Source: CAZRVH01 sp964624905 (GTDB taxonomy: Bacteria > Patescibacteriota > Gracilibacteria > Peribacterales > Peribacteraceae). Taken from it: a stretch of 64,000 nt of DNA. Numbering within the stretch: position 1 is the stretch's first letter; each line of letters starts with the position of its first letter. The stretch spans positions 6,096 through 70,095 of the forward strand of contig CAZUYK010000007.1 in assembly GCA_964624905.1 (NCBI GenBank), read 5' to 3'. The notes under the pieces are model-generated. The model did not search any database. It was not told where the DNA came from and saw nothing but the letters and a program-made list of their open reading frames with translations. The position numbers and the translations under genes are program-made. This document shows, piece by piece, positions 16,180-24,971 of the stretch.

Positions 16180-16646
16180 CAAACATGGTGATATCCGCTC
16201 CCCTTCGTGATCTCGCACGCGCGGTAGAGCTGCTCCATGAACACGACCCGGCACAGTTCGTGCGGCAGCGTCATGTCGCTCAGGGAGAGGATCTTATCGG
16301 CCGCTTCCAGGACGGAATCATCGAGGCCGTATGCCCCGCCCAGGATGACGATAAGATTCGTGCCCGCGTCCTTCATATCTTCCAAATCATGCGCGAACTG
16401 GACGGACGTCTTTTGCTTGCCGCTTTCGTCCAGCACCCAGTGCACCCCGCGGTACTTCGCCGCGTGCTCCAGCAAACGCCTTGATTCGTCCGTCTTCTGT
16501 CGGCGGTCATCACGTTCCTTGCTGGCGGGAAGCTCCACGACGTCGAATGAAATTGAGGGCCTGATACGGCGTTCGTACTGGGCCGCGGCGAGCTTGGCCC
16601 ACTCCTCCCTCAATGTGCCGACGGTGACGAGGATGACGCGCTGCAC
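16179..16646 (-). CDS. rlmH: 23S rRNA pseudouridine-1915 N3-methyltransferase
   Basis: A 155-residue SPOUT-class methyltransferase that methylates Psi1915 in helix 69 of 23S rRNA. The family features are clear: the LIVILGGAYGLDDSVLEAAD knot loop binding S-adenosylmethionine and the C-terminal LSLSDMTLPHELCRVVFMEQ with AcrEITKGSGYHH. The start is a GTG whose first base is the last base of the rlmD stop codon (TAGTG), so the two rRNA methyltransferase genes are translationally coupled. The usual RlmH start (K-I-TLISVGK) aligns with VQRVILVTVG. Confidence 0.9.
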   Translation of the reverse strand: MQRVILVTVGTLREEWAKLAAAQYERRIRPSISFDVVELPASKERDDRRQKTDESRRLLEHAAKYRGVHWVLDESGKQKTSVQFAHDLEDMKDAGTNLIVILGGAYGLDDSVLEAADKILSLSDMTLPHELCRVVFMEQLYRACEITKGSGYHHV

Positions 16647-18097
16647 TATTTCTTTTGGAGAACGGACACGGTTTCGATATGCGGCGTGTGCGGGAACATG
16701 TCGACGGGTTGTACCGTGCGCAGTTCGTATCCGGCCTTCAGGAAGGAGCCCAGGTCGCGGGCGAACGTGGCCGTATTGCATGAAACGTAGACGACTTTGC
16801 GTGCCCTATGGGCGATGACGGCCTCGAGCGCAGCGGGATGCAAACCGGCCCGGGGAGGATCGACGACGATGACGTCAAAGGAGTATTTGCCTCCGGCCTT
16901 CAGCTGGTCCTTCAGGATCTGTTCGGCGCGGCCTTTGTAGAAGCTGATATTGCCGATACGGTTTTTGCCGCTGGCCTTCAGCGCGTCCTCGACGGCGGTC
17001 GGGTGACTCTCGATGCCCACCACCTTCTGGCAGTAGCGTGCCAGGTACTGGCCGATCGTTCCCGCGCCGCAGTACGCGTCCAGCACCGTGTCGCGCTGCG
17101 TCAGGTCCGCACCCTGGCCGATCGCCTGGTACAACTTCTCGGCACCGAGCGTGTTGGTCTGGAAGAATGAGAACGGCGAGATATCGAAGGAGAGATCGAA
17201 CAGGCGCTCCGTGATGAAGTCCTTGCCGACGAGCGTGTGGACCTTCGGGTTTTCCGGCTTGTCGCCGAGCCCCTGGTGCTCGATGACGAGAAGCGATGCG
17301 AGCCCCGGACGTCCCGCGAAACGCATGAAGTTTTGGAAGATGGGTTCCAATTCCTTTTTCTTTCCGTTCACCAGGAACGCAATCATATGCTCGCCGGTGT
17401 GGATACCGCGGCGCAGCAACATGTTGCGAAGCAAGCCCTTGTGCGTCTTCGGGTTGTACACCGGCAGCTTGGTGTCCTGCATGAAACGACGTACATCCAT
17501 GAGCAACGGCCCGATCTGCTCGTCGTACAAGTGGCACTCCGCGATGGGGATGACGGTGGACCACTGGTTGGGCTGGTGGAAACCGACCGTCGGATTTTCG
17601 TCGAAGTAGATGCGCTTGCCGTTCTGCTCCTCCGTGCGCATGGACGCATATCCGAACGTCATCTCCAATTTGTTGCGGTAATGGAACACCTGGGGGCTGG
17701 GCATGATCTTCAGCACGCGACCCGGAAGTTGCTTGCGGATCGGTTCGTCGACAGGCGTGAGGTGCTCGAGGGTTTCGCGGACGATGTCCTCCTTGTAGGT
17801 GAGCTGCTTGTCGTAGGGAAGGTTCTGCCAGGTGCATCCCCCGCACGTACCGAAGTGGCTGCAACGCGGGAGAATCTCATCCTTTCCTTTGCGAAGAACC
17901 TTCAGGACCTTGCCCTCGGCATAACGGTCCTTCCCTTTGGTAATGACAATGGACAACTGCTGCCCGGGGATTCCCCCGGGAACAAAGACGGGCAAACCGT
18001 CGACCATGGCCATGCCGGACCCTCCATGGGTCACCTTTTCGATCGTTACCGTATGTTCCTGGCCTCCTCGGAGAGGGGTCGGCTCGGTATTTGACAT
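16646..18097 (-). CDS. rlmD: 23S rRNA (uracil-C5)-methyltransferase, RlmD/RumA family
   Basis: A 483-residue RNA m5U methyltransferase. Residues 12-70 form a TRAM RNA-binding domain. The iron-sulfur cluster cysteines are present in CSHFGTCGGCTWQ, with a later Cys in IAECHL. The C-terminal Rossmann domain has DAYCGAGTIGQYLA (SAM loop), DPPRAGLHP and the catalytic VSCNTATFARDL. Specificity (U1939, U747 or tRNA U54) cannot be fixed by reading. A TACTAT hexamer (18105-18110) ends 7 nt before the ATG, so it is probably leaderless; its start codon overlaps the -35 box of the divergent gene. Confidence 0.9.
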   Translation of the reverse strand: MSNTEPTPLRGGQEHTVTIEKVTHGGSGMAMVDGLPVFVPGGIPGQQLSIVITKGKDRYAEGKVLKVLRKGKDEILPRCSHFGTCGGCTWQNLPYDKQLTYKEDIVRETLEHLTPVDEPIRKQLPGRVLKIMPSPQVFHYRNKLEMTFGYASMRTEEQNGKRIYFDENPTVGFHQPNQWSTVIPIAECHLYDEQIGPLLMDVRRFMQDTKLPVYNPKTHKGLLRNMLLRRGIHTGEHMIAFLVNGKKKELEPIFQNFMRFAGRPGLASLLVIEHQGLGDKPENPKVHTLVGKDFITERLFDLSFDISPFSFFQTNTLGAEKLYQAIGQGADLTQRDTVLDAYCGAGTIGQYLARYCQKVVGIESHPTAVEDALKASGKNRIGNISFYKGRAEQILKDQLKAGGKYSFDVIVVDPPRAGLHPAALEAVIAHRARKVVYVSCNTATFARDLGSFLKAGYELRTVQPVDMFPHTPHIETVSVLQKK

Positions 18098-18119
18098 AAT
18101 ATATATAGTATGGTATAAA
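18091..18119 (+). promoter_or_regulatory. consensus promoter overlapping the divergent rlmD start
   Basis: TTGACA (18091-18096), 17-nt spacer, TATAAA (18114-18119), 20 nt before the ATG at 18140. The TTGACA box overlaps the rlmD start codon on the other strand, so the two promoters should compete. Confidence 0.8.
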
Positions 18120-18139
18120 TTATCCCTTTGTTGCTTAAT

Positions 18140-19012
18140 ATGCCTATAACGCTTCGAAAAGCCGTTTCAGTCACCTCCTTGCTTGTCGTCGCTGCGTTGC
18201 TTGCGGCAAGTGTAACAGATGCCGGTAGCGGGGCAAGGGAACAGCATGCAAACGGCGAATCGACCCATTCCGAAGTGCATTTCCAGCCACTGGCCAGGGT
18301 GTCTTCTTTGAAAAAGAAGAAACGTGCCGCCCCGTACATCGCGGCCGTATCCCCGACATCGCCTTCCCCCGCTCCTTCGACCTACGCGTTCCTGGAGACG
18401 GCGGACATCACCGACCATCACAAAAAACTCGCCACGACGGTTTTTTCCGCGCTGCCGGCGTCCTGCGCATCGAACATCCGCACCTTCTCGATCATCTACA
18501 AGGATGCGAAGTACCGCGGACTCGGCGGAAAATCGACGATCATCCTTGACGGCTCGGTGAATGATACCGAGTTCACCGCGCTTCTCATCCACGAGTGCGG
18601 ACACGTGATCAGCGGAAACATGACCGGGACGTCGCAGTCCGGCGAGAGCTCCTTCCGCGATGGAAAAAGCCCTTTCTACAACGATGGGGCAGCCGTCTCT
18701 TTCTTTTCCGTTTCCTGGGAAAACGAGCGCACCCTGAAAAGAGGGACGAAGGATGCTGATTTCATCTCGGGATACGCGTCATCGGATATCTTCGAGGATT
18801 TCGCCGAGACGTTCGCGGCCTACGTTTTGCAGCGCCCCTACCTGAGGAAGCGGGCGGAAACGAACAAGGCCATCGCTCAAAAACTCGCCTGGATGGAATC
18901 GAACATCCCCCTGTCCGAAACCGCGGTGGGAAACACGACGTACAAGGGAACGAAAGACGTACCGTGGGACGTAACGAAGCTGCCGTACGCATCCCTCCTG
19001 AACGTACGCTAA
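18140..19012 (+). CDS. exported zinc-metallopeptidase-like protein (HExxH)
   Basis: A 290-residue protein with a signal or anchor segment (residues 8-27) and a Ser/Pro-rich stretch. The core contains LLIHECGHVISGN, an HExxH zinc motif, and further on SSDIFEDFAETFAAYVLQRP, where the Glu of EDFAE would be the third zinc ligand as in gluzincin-type enzymes. The arrangement resembles putative metallopeptidases found in Gram-positive and CPR genomes. Substrate unknown. It has a strong consensus promoter and stands alone. A TTG 12 nt upstream is in frame, but the ATG is preferred. Confidence 0.7.
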   Translation: MPITLRKAVSVTSLLVVAALLAASVTDAGSGAREQHANGESTHSEVHFQPLARVSSLKKKKRAAPYIAAVSPTSPSPAPSTYAFLETADITDHHKKLATTVFSALPASCASNIRTFSIIYKDAKYRGLGGKSTIILDGSVNDTEFTALLIHECGHVISGNMTGTSQSGESSFRDGKSPFYNDGAAVSFFSVSWENERTLKRGTKDADFISGYASSDIFEDFAETFAAYVLQRPYLRKRAETNKAIAQKLAWMESNIPLSETAVGNTTYKGTKDVPWDVTKLPYASLLNVR

Positions 19013-19058
19013 GACGGAATCACTGGCACGGAACGAGTCGGTGCCGTAGTCTTTCCGC

Positions 19059-19862
19059 ATGAGACGCCACTTCCTTCTCGGTTTCTGGATCGTCACCGAT
19101 GTGATCCTGTTCCTGGCTTCCTACGCGCTGGCTTATTTCACGCGCGTCGGATGGTATTTTTCGAGCACCTTCCCCTTCGATCAATACATGCTGGTGGCGT
19201 TGATGGTCGTGCCGGTGTGGCTTGCCATCCTCGTCTCCACGCGCACGTTCGCACTGATGAGGAACCAGATGAGCCTGCGGGCATTCTCCTACGTTCTGTA
19301 TGGAAACACCGTCGCTCTCGCTCTCTTCACCCTCGCATATTTTTTCCTGTACGGCCTCTTCTTCAGTCGTCTCCTCCTGGTGGAAGCATTCCTTTTCAGC
19401 ACGCTGATCCTGTGGGCATGGCACGTACTCATGGATTCCGTACGTAGGAACGCATTGCGCCGCTCCCCTCCGGCCTTCCCGACCTTGGTCATCGGCGCGA
19501 CGCGCGAGGCGGCATCCGTCATCAAGATGTTGCAATCCGGAAAAAGCCCGCTGGTACCCGTGGGCATCCTGGACAGCACCGGCAGCAAGGAGAAGCACCT
19601 GCATGACGTGCCGGTGATCGGCAAGCTCGACAAGCTGGAAAAGACGCTGAACGAAAAAGGCATCACGCACCTCATCCAAACGAGCGACTTGGAACATACG
19701 ATCAACCTCCTGAGCGCATGCCGCAAGAAAGGCATTACGTACATTTTGCTTCCGTCGGTGCTGGGAATCGTGGAGCGCGACGAACGCGTGGAGTTGCTGG
19801 AAGGACGCCCGGTCACCGTCGTTCGTCCGAAGGAATCGGCACTAAAATGGTTCTTTTCCTAA
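19059..19862 (+). CDS. membrane protein equal to the N-terminal half of a polyprenyl glycosylphosphotransferase
   Basis: A 267-residue protein with four or five N-terminal membrane helices (1-125) followed by a Rossmann-like nucleotide-binding domain (140-265: LVIGATREAASVIKMLQSGK, VGILDS...VPVIGKLDKLE, GITHLIQTSD). This is the layout of the N-terminal half of WbaP/FlaA1-like sugar transferases (CoA-binding-3 domain). The catalytic C-terminal phosphoglycosyl transferase domain is absent: the frame ends with a stop at KWFFS where that domain would begin. The gene sits 23 nt before a sugar nucleotidyltransferase, consistent with a regulatory or scaffold role in polysaccharide synthesis. Confidence 0.7.
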   Translation: MRRHFLLGFWIVTDVILFLASYALAYFTRVGWYFSSTFPFDQYMLVALMVVPVWLAILVSTRTFALMRNQMSLRAFSYVLYGNTVALALFTLAYFFLYGLFFSRLLLVEAFLFSTLILWAWHVLMDSVRRNALRRSPPAFPTLVIGATREAASVIKMLQSGKSPLVPVGILDSTGSKEKHLHDVPVIGKLDKLEKTLNEKGITHLIQTSDLEHTINLLSACRKKGITYILLPSVLGIVERDERVELLEGRPVTVVRPKESALKWFFS

Positions 19863-19885
19863 AACCTTTTCTCCAGATATTGAAA

Positions 19886-20854
19886 ATGCATGCATTCATC
19901 CTCGCCGGCGGATTCGCCACTCGCCTGTGGCCGCTCACGGAACACCGTGCCAAGCCGCTCCTGCCGTTGGTCGGCAAGCCCATCATCGACCATATCATCG
20001 AGAAGATCCCAGCGGATATCCCCGTCACCGTCAGCACCAACGCGGCTTTCGAAGAGGCCTTCGGCGAATGGCACGAAACCATCAAGCGCGACCGCGTATC
20101 GGTGCATATCGAACAAACGCTGCACGACGATGCCAAGTTGGGCGCCTTGGGCGCGACTGCTTTCTGGATTCAGAACGAAGGCATCAAGGATGACATCCTC
20201 CTCCTGACGGGCGACAACTACTTCGGCTTCGATATCGCCGCCTTCATCGCGGCGCGCCGACCCGACGTCCCGCTCATCGCGGCGTACGACGTTGGCGAAC
20301 TGTCCAAGGCGAGCCGATTCGGAACCATTCTTCTGAATGCGGACGGAAAAACCGTACAAGCGTTCGAAGAAAAGCCCAAGGACCCGAAGTCCAGCCTGGT
20401 AAGCACCGGCTGCACCTTGATCCCCGCTTCGGCCTTGCCGATCCTTATCGAATACGCAAAAGAGCATCCGGACAACGTGGGGGGCATTTTCGAGGAGTTC
20501 CTGCGCCGCGGCATGCAGATCGACGCCTACGGCTTCAAAGACCACTGGTTCGATATCGGAACATTCGATTCCTACCTGGAAGCCACAAAGACCATGGTCG
20601 GAGACCGCGTTCTGTTGGGCGAAAACGCTCGCATGGAAGGCAGCGACTGCGAACACAGCGTCGTCGTGGGCAAGGGATCGGAGGTGATCAAGAGCACGCT
20701 GAAAAACACGGTGGTCTTCGATGATTGCTTCATTGAGGAATGCACGCTGGAAAACTGCATCCTGGATAACCGATGCGTCCTGCGCGGGGTGGATTTGCAG
20801 AACAAGATGATCCGGGCGGATACGACCATCGTATTGCCCAAAAGCAGCCATTAA
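19886..20854 (+). CDS. sugar-1-phosphate nucleotidyltransferase
   Basis: A 322-residue enzyme activating a sugar phosphate with an NTP. The N-terminal domain has FILAGGFATRLWPLTEHRAK (GGxGTRLxPLT-type loop with the product-binding Lys) and DDILLLTGDNYFG (metal-binding Asp). SSLVSTGCTLIPASAL and DHWFDIGTFDSYLEA follow. Residues 240-322 form a short left-handed beta-helix (hexapeptide-like CEHSVVVGKGSEVIKSTL). Such architecture is seen in glucose-1-P and mannose-1-P nucleotidyltransferases; the substrate is undetermined. Start at MHAFILAGG; a TTG two codons upstream is an alternative. Confidence 0.85.
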   Translation: MHAFILAGGFATRLWPLTEHRAKPLLPLVGKPIIDHIIEKIPADIPVTVSTNAAFEEAFGEWHETIKRDRVSVHIEQTLHDDAKLGALGATAFWIQNEGIKDDILLLTGDNYFGFDIAAFIAARRPDVPLIAAYDVGELSKASRFGTILLNADGKTVQAFEEKPKDPKSSLVSTGCTLIPASALPILIEYAKEHPDNVGGIFEEFLRRGMQIDAYGFKDHWFDIGTFDSYLEATKTMVGDRVLLGENARMEGSDCEHSVVVGKGSEVIKSTLKNTVVFDDCFIEECTLENCILDNRCVLRGVDLQNKMIRADTTIVLPKSSH

Positions 20855-20908
20855 ATGGCGAGGCTTTGATTGATCCCGTGACTCCTCTATCCTACACTGC
20901 CCCTACCT

Positions 20909-21580
20909 ATGCAAACCTCCCGTTTTTCCGCATTATCCGCGTTCACAGTGCTGTTTCTCACGGCCTGCGGCGCCGGCTCCCACGCGGTCACGTACGATCT
21001 GTCATTCGATGTGACGGACAAGGCCCAGATCGAGAACCTCACCAACGCCGCCATGCGCGTCGTGGAACGCAGGCTCGATAACATGGGGGTGGTCAACGCG
21101 GGAAAGGAATTCGGAAAGGGCGATACCCCGTCGCTCATCATCACGGTTCCTGACAAGGAAGGAGCGGACGAACTGACGCGGCAACTCACATCGCCGTTCA
21201 CCATGTCGGTCATGAAGCAGACGGCAAGCGGCGGCGTGGCGGATATCACGGTGGAGGGGCACGGAGGATTCACCAAAACCGATATCACGACCGAAGATTT
21301 CCTGGGCGTGGAAGCCGGAAAGGACTCGAACGGAAAGGTGCGCGCGCGCATCCTGATGACGGATGAGGGACGCAAGAAAATGGACGCCCTCTTCAAGAGC
21401 GAGGTAAACAAAAATATCGGTATTTTCGTGCGCGACAGGCTCGTCAGCAAACTTATGGTGAAGTCCGATGCGCTGACGGACGACCTCCAGATCCAGAATA
21501 TCCCCAACCTCCTCGTGGCAGAGGCATTCACGGATGATGTGAACGTCGGCCTTCACGTGGTGTATACTCCGAAACCCTAA
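20909..21580 (+). CDS. lipoprotein resembling the SecD periplasmic (P1) domain
   Basis: A 223-residue lipoprotein: signal peptide with lipobox LTAC (Cys about residue 20). The mature part follows the SecD P1 domain in order: LTNAAMRVVERRLDNMGVV (compare LVEAIRTVLERRINSLGVS in the next gene), SLIITVPDKEGADELTRQL, then RARILMTDEGRKKMDALF and NIGIFVRDRLVSKLMV (compare QIAIFVGGELVSAPTV). No transmembrane domain follows. A TACACT hexamer (20893-20898) lies 10 nt before the ATG. Placement 24 nt before secD suggests a shared role in late stages of protein export. It could be a regulator, a decoy or an extra substrate-binding head; this is inference. Confidence 0.65.
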   Translation: MQTSRFSALSAFTVLFLTACGAGSHAVTYDLSFDVTDKAQIENLTNAAMRVVERRLDNMGVVNAGKEFGKGDTPSLIITVPDKEGADELTRQLTSPFTMSVMKQTASGGVADITVEGHGGFTKTDITTEDFLGVEAGKDSNGKVRARILMTDEGRKKMDALFKSEVNKNIGIFVRDRLVSKLMVKSDALTDDLQIQNIPNLLVAEAFTDDVNVGLHVVYTPKP

Positions 21581-21604
21581 CCCTACTCCCATCCCACGTT
21601 TCCC

Positions 21605-24034
21605 ATGGCATCTCGCAAATCCTACTGGCCCGCAGTCACCGCAATCGCGGGTCTGTTCATCCTTATCGTCGCCCTTCCGTCGCAATGGAAAACGTGGGCG
21701 CCGTCCTTCCTGAATCCAAGTTTCCACTTCGGACTGGACCTGGCCGGAGGCACCCAACTTGATTTCCGCATTTCGGAAGACGAGATCAAGGCTCAGCTGG
21801 CCCAGCTCAACGCGCAAATCGCCAAGGCGGAGGCAAACGGAGGATCTGGAGCCTCGCTCACCGACCTTCAGAACCAGCGCGCCGCAGTCGTGTCCCAGCA
21901 GCAAAATCTCGTGGAAGCCATCCGCACCGTCCTGGAGCGCCGCATCAACAGCCTGGGAGTCAGCGAAGCCGTCATCACGCCGTCTTTCGTAGGCGACGAA
22001 AAGCACCTGCTCATCGATTGTCCGGGAGTGGTGGACGTACAGAAGTGCATCGAGACGGTGGGAAAGACCATCCAGCTTGAATTCAAGGAAGAGTTCACCG
22101 AGGCCCCGGCAGGCTACGAGGCAGGCGTGCGCGCCAAGGCCGACGAGGTGCAGCGCCAGATTGCGGCGGGCGCGACTCTCGCGACGGTGGGACAGGACCT
22201 GGGCGACGACCTCGGACTGGCATATGAGGATTCTCAACTCTACTTCCGCGATCAACTCCCGAAAGGATTGGAAAACATTTGGGAATCGCCGGCGGGACCC
22301 ACGGTCTACCGCCGCGAAGGTAGCATCAGCGTCCCCCAGCAGAACGCGCAGGGGCAGACGGTGAACCAGGACATCCCCGGAGTCTTCCTCGTACAGGTGC
22401 TGAAGGCGAAAACGGGAACGGGCCGCGTGATCAACGAAGCCTCGAAGGCATTTGAAATCCTGGCCAAAACCGAAAGCGGCGCGACCTACCGCTATGAAAA
22501 GGACGTGGCAATGGATGCCAGTCAGCCCACGCGCATCGTCTCCACGATCCGCGGCATGGAACAGGGCGACCTGAAGGCCACGTCCATGGATGATGGAAGC
22601 GCGCAGCTGGTATTCCTCCGCCAAGTCATCGCAGGCAAGGAGCAGGTCGATGTCAGCCACATCCTGGTTTCTTACAAGGGTGCGGATGACGCGGCGGCTA
22701 CCGTCACGCGCACGAAGGCGGAAGCACTCGCCCGCGCGCAGGACCTGAGGAAACAATTGGACGGAGGCGCGAACTTCGAGGCACTTGCCTCGGCCCAGTC
22801 CGACGGCCCCTCGGCGAAAAACCAGGGCAAACTGGGACTGATCAGCCGCGGTGACATCGTTCCCGCGTTCGAGAACGTCGCCTTCTCCAACCCGACTGGC
22901 TTCGTGAGCCAGCCGGTCGAAACGAACTTCGGTTACCACATCATCAAGGTGAACAAGTCGGCGGAAACGACGCCGGACAAAGCCAGCTTCGACGCCCTGA
23001 AGATCGTCGGCTCCAACGCCCTCAGCCGCGCCAATGACATGATCAAGCGCATGCAGGAAGGCAAGGTGACCCAGTCCCAGGACGCTCTCACGCTGCGCTC
23101 CCTGTTCTTCTCCCTGAAGCCGACAGGCTGGAAGGACACGGAATTGGACGGAAAGCACTTCCGCACGGCCAACGTCACCCTGGATCCGACCACAAACCTC
23201 CCGGTCGTCCAAATCGTCTTCGATGCCGAGGGCGGACGCATTTTCCAGCAGCTGACCAAGAGCAACGTCGGCAAGCAGATCGCCATCTTCGTGGGAGGCG
23301 AACTCGTTTCCGCGCCGACGGTACAGGGCGAAATCGCGGGTGGCACGGCCATCATTACGGGAAGCAGCAGCATCACCGAGGCCCAGAAGCTCGCCCAGGA
23401 CCTGAACACGGGAGCAATCCCCGCCCCCATCCACCTCAGCGGACAAAGGACGGTGGAGGCCACGCTGGGCGCAGAGGCTCTGCGCACCTCGGTGCTCGCC
23501 GCCTTGGTGGGCGCGATCATCGTCATGCTCTACATGATCCTCGTGTACCGCCTGCTGGGCGTCATCGCCAGCATCGCCCTCATCGTGTACTCGCTCATCT
23601 TCCTGGTACTCCTGAAGTACCCGCTGTTCTTCTTCTCCAGCCAGTACATCGTCCTCACGCTCGCGGGCGCCGCGGGCTTGATCCTGTCGATCGGTATGGC
23701 CGTGGACACGAACGTGCTCGTTTTCGAGCGCGTGAAGGAAGAAATGAAGCGCGGCAAGAGCCTGAAGACCGCCGTGGAAATCGGCTTCGAGAAAGCCTGG
23801 CCGAGCATCCGCGATTCGAACATCTCCACGATCATCACCTGCGCCCTGCTGTTCCTCATCGGAACGTCCATCGTCCGCGGCTTCGCGATCACCCTTGGGC
23901 TCGGCGTATTGATCTCCATGTTCTCGGGCATGATCGTCAGCAAGTGGATCGCCCGCAGGATCGCAAACACGAAACTGGCCGACAAGCCGGCCCTCTTCCC
24001 CAAAGCAGGAGACAGCCAGCAGGCAGTGGGATAA
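21605..24034 (+). CDS. secD: SecD protein-export subunit with an inserted parvulin-type prolyl isomerase domain
   Basis: An 809-residue SecD, about 200-400 longer than usual. TM1 is at residues 8-28, followed by FHFGLDLAGGTQLDFRI (D1 signature) and VLERRINSLGVSEAVI of the P1 domain. Residues about 347-452 form a parvulin (rotamase) domain: VSHILVSYKG, LDGGANFEALASAQSDGPSA, GKLGLISRGDIVPAFENVAF, NFGYHIIKV. Residues about 174-268 (VRAKADEVQRQIAAGATLAT, LPKGLENIWESPAG, GVFLVQVLKA) look like a second, degenerate parvulin-like unit. P1 resumes near 509, and five TM helices (about 629-795) carry the conserved GMAVDTNVLVFERVKEE. SecDF uses the proton motive force to pull proteins across the membrane; this fusion would put a folding catalyst on the trans side. 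No secF follows. Confidence 0.93.
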   Translation: MASRKSYWPAVTAIAGLFILIVALPSQWKTWAPSFLNPSFHFGLDLAGGTQLDFRISEDEIKAQLAQLNAQIAKAEANGGSGASLTDLQNQRAAVVSQQQNLVEAIRTVLERRINSLGVSEAVITPSFVGDEKHLLIDCPGVVDVQKCIETVGKTIQLEFKEEFTEAPAGYEAGVRAKADEVQRQIAAGATLATVGQDLGDDLGLAYEDSQLYFRDQLPKGLENIWESPAGPTVYRREGSISVPQQNAQGQTVNQDIPGVFLVQVLKAKTGTGRVINEASKAFEILAKTESGATYRYEKDVAMDASQPTRIVSTIRGMEQGDLKATSMDDGSAQLVFLRQVIAGKEQVDVSHILVSYKGADDAAATVTRTKAEALARAQDLRKQLDGGANFEALASAQSDGPSAKNQGKLGLISRGDIVPAFENVAFSNPTGFVSQPVETNFGYHIIKVNKSAETTPDKASFDALKIVGSNALSRANDMIKRMQEGKVTQSQDALTLRSLFFSLKPTGWKDTELDGKHFRTANVTLDPTTNLPVVQIVFDAEGGRIFQQLTKSNVGKQIAIFVGGELVSAPTVQGEIAGGTAIITGSSSITEAQKLAQDLNTGAIPAPIHLSGQRTVEATLGAEALRTSVLAALVGAIIVMLYMILVYRLLGVIASIALIVYSLIFLVLLKYPLFFFSSQYIVLTLAGAAGLILSIGMAVDTNVLVFERVKEEMKRGKSLKTAVEIGFEKAWPSIRDSNISTIITCALLFLIGTSIVRGFAITLGLGVLISMFSGMIVSKWIARRIANTKLADKPALFPKAGDSQQAVG

Positions 24035-24051
24035 TCATTCATTCAGAACGT

Positions 24052-24084
24052 AAAAAACGCTCCCGCGGCCGCGGGAGCGTTTTT
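24052..24084. terminator. bidirectional terminator after secD
   Basis: A perfect 26-nt palindrome (24056-24081, AACGCTCCCGCGG and its complement) flanked by an A-run and a T-run, between convergent genes. Confidence 0.92.
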
Positions 24085-24088
24085 CGTA

Positions 24089-24820
24089 TCAGGCCGCGAG
24101 GGCGACCAAGTGCTCCGCCGCCTGTTTGCGGGTGGCATGGTTGATGCCGATCTTCCCGTACAACTCCTCGACGATCTTCCGGTCGATGAGCGCCTGCAGT
24201 TCCGACATCTTGCCGGTCTTCAGCGCCTTGAAGATCGGCTCTTGCGATCCCAGGAACTCCGCCAGTTCATCACCCTGCTGCTTGTAGAGCCGGTAGTCGG
24301 GCGTGAGGTCGGAGGAGGGCTGATTCGCAGCGGTGATCGCGCCCCACTCCACCAGGTTGGGATTCACGGCGATACGCTCGTCCCGGTACGTGATGGCACC
24401 CATGTCGAATGATTCGGCCTGGTCCAGCTGATGCGCCTCCTCATGGTCGCGCACCCTTTCCCAGTACGGAGTCTCTTTGTCGGTACTCACCGCCTGGAAA
24501 TCGAAGACCACCTCGTTGCCGTTGCCTTTGTCATTCCAGGCCGCGGCGCCCTTGGACGCCGTGTCCCCCACCATGTGCTCCGCGCCAAGCGTCGCGTTCG
24601 TTTCCGAAACATACTCCTTCACGAGTTCGTGCGTTTCCGATGCGATGGCGGTGATGTTCTGCGCCTGTTGGTTTTCCAGCTCCTCGTCCACCCTGTCTTC
24701 CACTCCATCCGTGAATTCGCCGATACGTTGTTTTCCTTCTTCCATTTCTGCCTGGATGCTTCGTTCCAGAATGACGTCCGCTTCGATGCGTCCTGCCGGT
24801 GGTGTCAGCTGCTCGGGCAT
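24089..24820 (-). CDS. protein with an HExxH motif, possible metallopeptidase
   Basis: A 243-residue acidic protein without signal peptide. The N-terminal 80 residues are helical and charged (ILERSIQAEMEEGKQRIGEF). The centre has RVRDHEEAHQLDQAESFDMG, an HEEAH zinc-type motif in the usual hydrophobic-poor context, followed by ITYRDERIAVNPNLVEWGAI. The C-terminal part is helical. I recognise no established family. Zinc binding is inferred from HExxH only, and a third ligand cannot be named. GGGAG lies about 10 nt upstream of the ATG. Confidence 0.6.
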   Translation of the reverse strand: MPEQLTPPAGRIEADVILERSIQAEMEEGKQRIGEFTDGVEDRVDEELENQQAQNITAIASETHELVKEYVSETNATLGAEHMVGDTASKGAAAWNDKGNGNEVVFDFQAVSTDKETPYWERVRDHEEAHQLDQAESFDMGAITYRDERIAVNPNLVEWGAITAANQPSSDLTPDYRLYKQQGDELAEFLGSQEPIFKALKTGKMSELQALIDRKIVEELYGKIGINHATRKQAAEHLVALAA

Positions 24821-24971
24821 GGGAAAAGATCTCCCGGAGGGGAGGTGGGGTAAGAAGTAGCGATGTAATAAATGGCCCTTGCGGTCTGTGCCGCGTCGCG
24901 CTGTGGCGAGCTAAGGCAGGGGGCCATGTCCGGCAATTATAACCGAAAATGCTGAAATCAATAGTAAAAAC

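Noticed and set aside
21002..23446. Very long open frame (about 800 codons) on the minus strand opposite secD
   Set aside because: It is the GC-rich antisense shadow of two clear plus-strand genes; its translation is Arg/His/Val-rich and has no domain.
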